Assembly (NCBI GenBank): GCA_020438295.1
Contig: JAGQUV010000003.1
Coordinates: forward strand, 23,263-87,262
DNA from: Solirubrobacterales bacterium
GTDB lineage: Bacteria; Actinomycetota; Thermoleophilia; Solirubrobacterales; 70-9
Direction of reading: 5' to 3'
DNA length: 64,000 nucleotides
Shown here: piece after piece, positions 61,408 to 64,000 of the stretch
Numbering within the stretch: the first letter of the stretch is position 1
Layout: each line of letters opens with the position of its first letter
The notes under the pieces: generated by a model
Databases searched by the model: none
Seen by the model: only the letters and a program-made list of their open reading frames with translations
Told to the model about the DNA's origin: nothing
Program-made: the position numbers and the translations under genes

Positions 61408-61488
61408 CTCGACCGAACCCGGCCGGAGACGCCTCCCGGCTAGCATGCGGCGAACCATGGTTCGCGGTGACGAAAAGGATGACAGCAG

Positions 61489-64000
61489 TTGAGCGACGCC
61501 TATCCGGCAAGCCGCCAGGCCGACGTGATCCTGCGCGACGGATCGAGCCTGCGGGTCAGGCCGGTGCAGGAGGGCGATCGCGCCGCGATCACCGAGTTCT
61601 TCGCCGGCCTCAGTCCGGACTCCCGGGGGCTGCGGTTCTTCTCGGCCGTGTCGAACGTCGAGGAGGAGGCGGCGCGCGCCGTTGACGTCGACTACGCGGA
61701 CAGCTACGGCCTGATCGCGCTGCGGGGAGAAGGGAGCCGCCCCGTCGCCCACGCCGCCTACATCCGGGCCTCCGCCGAAGAAGCGGAAGTGGCGTTCGCG
61801 GTAGCGGATGAGCTGCAGGGTTTCGGCCTGGGCACGATCCTGCTCGCCCATCTGTCCGAGGTGGCCGACGAGCACGGGATAACCACGTTCGAGGCCGAGG
61901 TCATGCCCGAGAACCACCGGATGATCGACATGTTCCGCGAGAGCGGGTTTCCGGTCGAGGTTCGCTCGGTCCCGGGTTCGATCCAGATCAAGCTGCCCAC
62001 TTCGCTCGAGGAGGGTGCGATCGAGCGATTCGAGGACCGCGACCGGATTGCCGCAGCCGCGGCGATCAAGCATTTCGTCGAGCCTGATTCGGTGGCCGTG
62101 GTCGGGGCGTCACGCGAGCGGGGGACGGTCGGTGGCCAGATCTTCCACAATCTCCTGGACGGCGGATTCGAGGGTACGGTCTACCCGGTCAACCGTGGGG
62201 CCGATGTAGTGCAGTCGGTCCGGGCGTACCCCGGTGTCAGCGACCTGCCGGCACCGGTCGAACTGGCGGTGATCGCGGTCCCGGCGCCGGCGGTGGTCGA
62301 GTCCGTCCGCGAGTGCGCAGAGCAGGGCATCCCCGCGGTGGTCGTGGTCTCGGCCGGGTTCTCCGAGACGGGCAGCGCTGGGACCGCCCGGCAGCAGGAG
62401 CTGCTCGCCGCATGTCGTCAGGGCGGCATGCGGCTGGTCGGCCCCAACTGCCTCGGCGTTTCGAACACCGGCGCCGAGGTGCGGCTCAACGCGACCTTTG
62501 CGCCGGCCATGCCCGACCCGGGGAAGGTCGGTTTCGTCTCCCAGAGCGGGGCGCTCGGGCTGGCCTTCGTCGAGTTCTCCGGCGACCGCAACCTCGGCCT
62601 CTCCTCGTTCGCGTCGGTCGGCAACCGGGCCGACATCACGGCCAACGACTTCCTCGAGTACTGGGAGACCGACCCCGGAACCGACGTGGCGCTGCTCTAC
62701 ATCGAGTCGTTCAGCGACCCGCGACGGTTTTCCCGGGTGGCTCCGCGGGTCGGCAGGCAGAAGCCGGTCGTCGTGGTCAAGAGCGGCCGCTCTGCGGCCG
62801 GCGCCCGGGCGACCAGCTCCCACACCGGTGCGATGCTGGTCGCCTCCGACGTGACCGTGGACGCCCTGTTCCGGCAGGCCGGGGTGATCCGGACCGAGAG
62901 CCTCGCCGAGATGATCGACGTCGCTTCGGTCCTGTCCGGCCAGCCGCTCCCGGCGGGCCCGCGGGTCGGCATCCTGACCAACGCCGGCGGCCCCGGGATC
63001 ATGTGCGCCGACGCCTGCGAGGCGACCGGGCTCGAGGTGCCGACCGTCCCGGAGCCGGTCTGCGAAGAGCTGCGCGAGTTCCTCGCGCCCGAGGCCGGCC
63101 TGAACAATCCGGTCGACATGATCGCGACCGCAAATGCCGAGCAGTACCGCCGGGCGATCCGGACCATGGCCGGCTGGGACGGTATCGACGCCCTGATCGT
63201 GATCTTCGTGCGGCCGCTTCTGATCAGGGCGGAGGAGGTGGCGGAAGCGGTCGCCCGGGCGGTCGGTGAGCTGCCTCGGGAACTACCGGTTCAGGCCGTT
63301 TTCATGACCGCGCGCGATCGCGACTCGATGATCGAGACCGGTGGGGTGCCGACCTTTTTCCACCCGGAGGACGCGGCCCATGCGCTGTCCCGGGTCGTGC
63401 ATTACGCCGAGTGGCGACAGCGGCCGTCCGAGTCGGCGCCGTCGTTCGACGACCTCGAGCCCGACGCCGCCGCGGCCGCGATCGCCGACGGTCTCGCCGC
63501 CGGTGCCGGCTGGCTCGACTTCGAGCAGGTCTCGCGGCTGCTCGATGCCTACGGGATCGTGCTGCCGCAACGGCAGATCGTCGACGACGCGCAGGGGGCG
63601 GCCAGGGCGGCGGACGAGATCGGTGGGAGCGTTGCGCTCAAGGCGATGGGCCCCGAGCTCGTCCACAAGACCGACCTCGGTGCGGTCAGGCTCGGGCTGT
63701 CCGGCCGGCAGCAGGTATTCGACGCCGCGGCCGGGATCGATGAGGGATTGCGGCGCGCCGGGGTCAGCCGCGACTCGCTGCTGGTGCAGGCGATGGTCGA
63801 GGGCGATGGGGCGGTCGAGATGCTCGTAGGGGTGGTCGACGACGCGGTCTTCGGGCCGGTCATCGCCTGCGGCGCCGGTGGTACCGAGGCGGAGCTGCTC
63901 AACGACGTCGCGGTCCGGCTGAGTCCGCGGCGTCGCATGGACGTTGACGAGATGCTGCGGTCGTTGTCGACGTTCCCGCTTCTGACCGGCTATCGGGGAG
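61489..64000 (+). CDS. GNAT and ADP-forming acyl-CoA synthetase fusion (protein acyltransferase-like), 3' end outside window
   Basis: 837 codons, open to the window edge. Order: N-terminal GNAT domain (about 10-165; acetyl-CoA loop VADELQGFGLGTILLAHL), CoA-binding domain (about 190-285, VAVVGASRERGTVGGQIFHNLL), succinyl-CoA-ligase-like domains (about 310-640; VSQSGALGLAFVEF, and the conserved SSHTGAM), then an ATP-grasp domain from about 665 (GGSVALKAMGPELVHKTDLGAVRLGL). Proteins of this kind acetylate lysines on enzymes such as acetyl-CoA synthetase. TTG 61489 follows an in-frame TGA at 61480, so it is the only usable conventional start. Confidence 0.88.
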   Translation, partial: MSDAYPASRQADVILRDGSSLRVRPVQEGDRAAITEFFAGLSPDSRGLRFFSAVSNVEEEAARAVDVDYADSYGLIALRGEGSRPVAHAAYIRASAEEAEVAFAVADELQGFGLGTILLAHLSEVADEHGITTFEAEVMPENHRMIDMFRESGFPVEVRSVPGSIQIKLPTSLEEGAIERFEDRDRIAAAAAIKHFVEPDSVAVVGASRERGTVGGQIFHNLLDGGFEGTVYPVNRGADVVQSVRAYPGVSDLPAPVELAVIAVPAPAVVESVRECAEQGIPAVVVVSAGFSETGSAGTARQQELLAACRQGGMRLVGPNCLGVSNTGAEVRLNATFAPAMPDPGKVGFVSQSGALGLAFVEFSGDRNLGLSSFASVGNRADITANDFLEYWETDPGTDVALLYIESFSDPRRFSRVAPRVGRQKPVVVVKSGRSAAGARATSSHTGAMLVASDVTVDALFRQAGVIRTESLAEMIDVASVLSGQPLPAGPRVGILTNAGGPGIMCADACEATGLEVPTVPEPVCEELREFLAPEAGLNNPVDMIATANAEQYRRAIRTMAGWDGIDALIVIFVRPLLIRAEEVAEAVARAVGELPRELPVQAVFMTARDRDSMIETGGVPTFFHPEDAAHALSRVVHYAEWRQRPSESAPSFDDLEPDAAAAAIADGLAAGAGWLDFEQVSRLLDAYGIVLPQRQIVDDAQGAARAADEIGGSVALKAMGPELVHKTDLGAVRLGLSGRQQVFDAAAGIDEGLRRAGVSRDSLLVQAMVEGDGAVEMLVGVVDDAVFGPVIACGAGGTEAELLNDVAVRLSPRRRMDVDEMLRSLSTFPLLTGYRG

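Overview
The window is chromosomal DNA of a high-GC (about 70% by eye) Gram-positive actinobacterium. The closest fit I can infer is the class Thermoleophilia (Solirubrobacterales-like). Reasons: pervasive GTG and TTG starts, dense gene packing, the actinobacterial order tig-clpP-clpX-valS-folC-ndk-maf-mreCD-PBP2-rodA-rne/rng-rplU-rpmA-obgE-proB-proA-nadD-rsfS, and an Fe-S/ArsR-type regulator family common in these bacteria. The taxonomy is inference; no rRNA is present.

Region 1 (1-2024): the 3' end of an M28 metallopeptidase gene, overlapped by a sulfatase gene. Region 2 (2141-19810): an almost uninterrupted nitrate-respiration and molybdenum-cofactor island. It holds a NarK-type transporter, moaA, an HTH-TOBE molybdate regulator, modABC, a DUF6457 small protein, mobA, moeA, a fused moaD-moaE, moaC, mog/moaB, narGHJI, a cysteine-rich SufR/ArsR-like regulator and a 7Fe ferredoxin. 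These genes import molybdate and nitrate, build the cofactor, build the enzyme and probably regulate it. A dyad TTTACACAT-N5-ATGTGTAAA upstream of the ferredoxin recurs in degenerate form, with the same geometry, upstream of narK; a half-site lies at narG.

Region 3 (20086-35202), general accessory metabolism: cation/proton antiporter, ABC-2 exporter, SGNH hydrolase, a TetR-like protein with no DNA-binding domain, alpha/beta hydrolase, membrane adenylate cyclase, acyl-CoA carboxylase beta subunit, a pair of CNNM/CorC-like membrane proteins, an NTF2-like protein, an acetyltransferase, and a ferritin-like/GH15/PLP-homeostasis operon. Region 4 (35310-46538): ctaG, trigger factor, clpP, an M23 peptidase, a membrane protein, a repeat-rich intergenic zone, clpX, valS and folC. 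Region 5 (46618-61277): ndk, maf, the elongasome cluster mreC-mreD-PBP2-rodA, RNase E/G, rplU with a histone-like tail, rpmA, obgE, proBA, nadD and rsfS. Region 6 (61335-64000): tRNA-Ala(GGC) and a GNAT/ADP-forming acyl-CoA synthetase cut by the window edge.

Cross-cutting observations: (i) fourteen genes have a TANNNT hexamer ending 6-10 nt before the start codon, pointing to widespread leaderless transcription; (ii) clpX and a GH15 gene appear to start with CTG, because essential N-terminal sequence lies upstream of every ATG/GTG/TTG; (iii) a two-copy, roughly 45-bp nested-stem palindromic element lies upstream of clpX. I see no rRNA, insertion sequence, prophage or CRISPR array.
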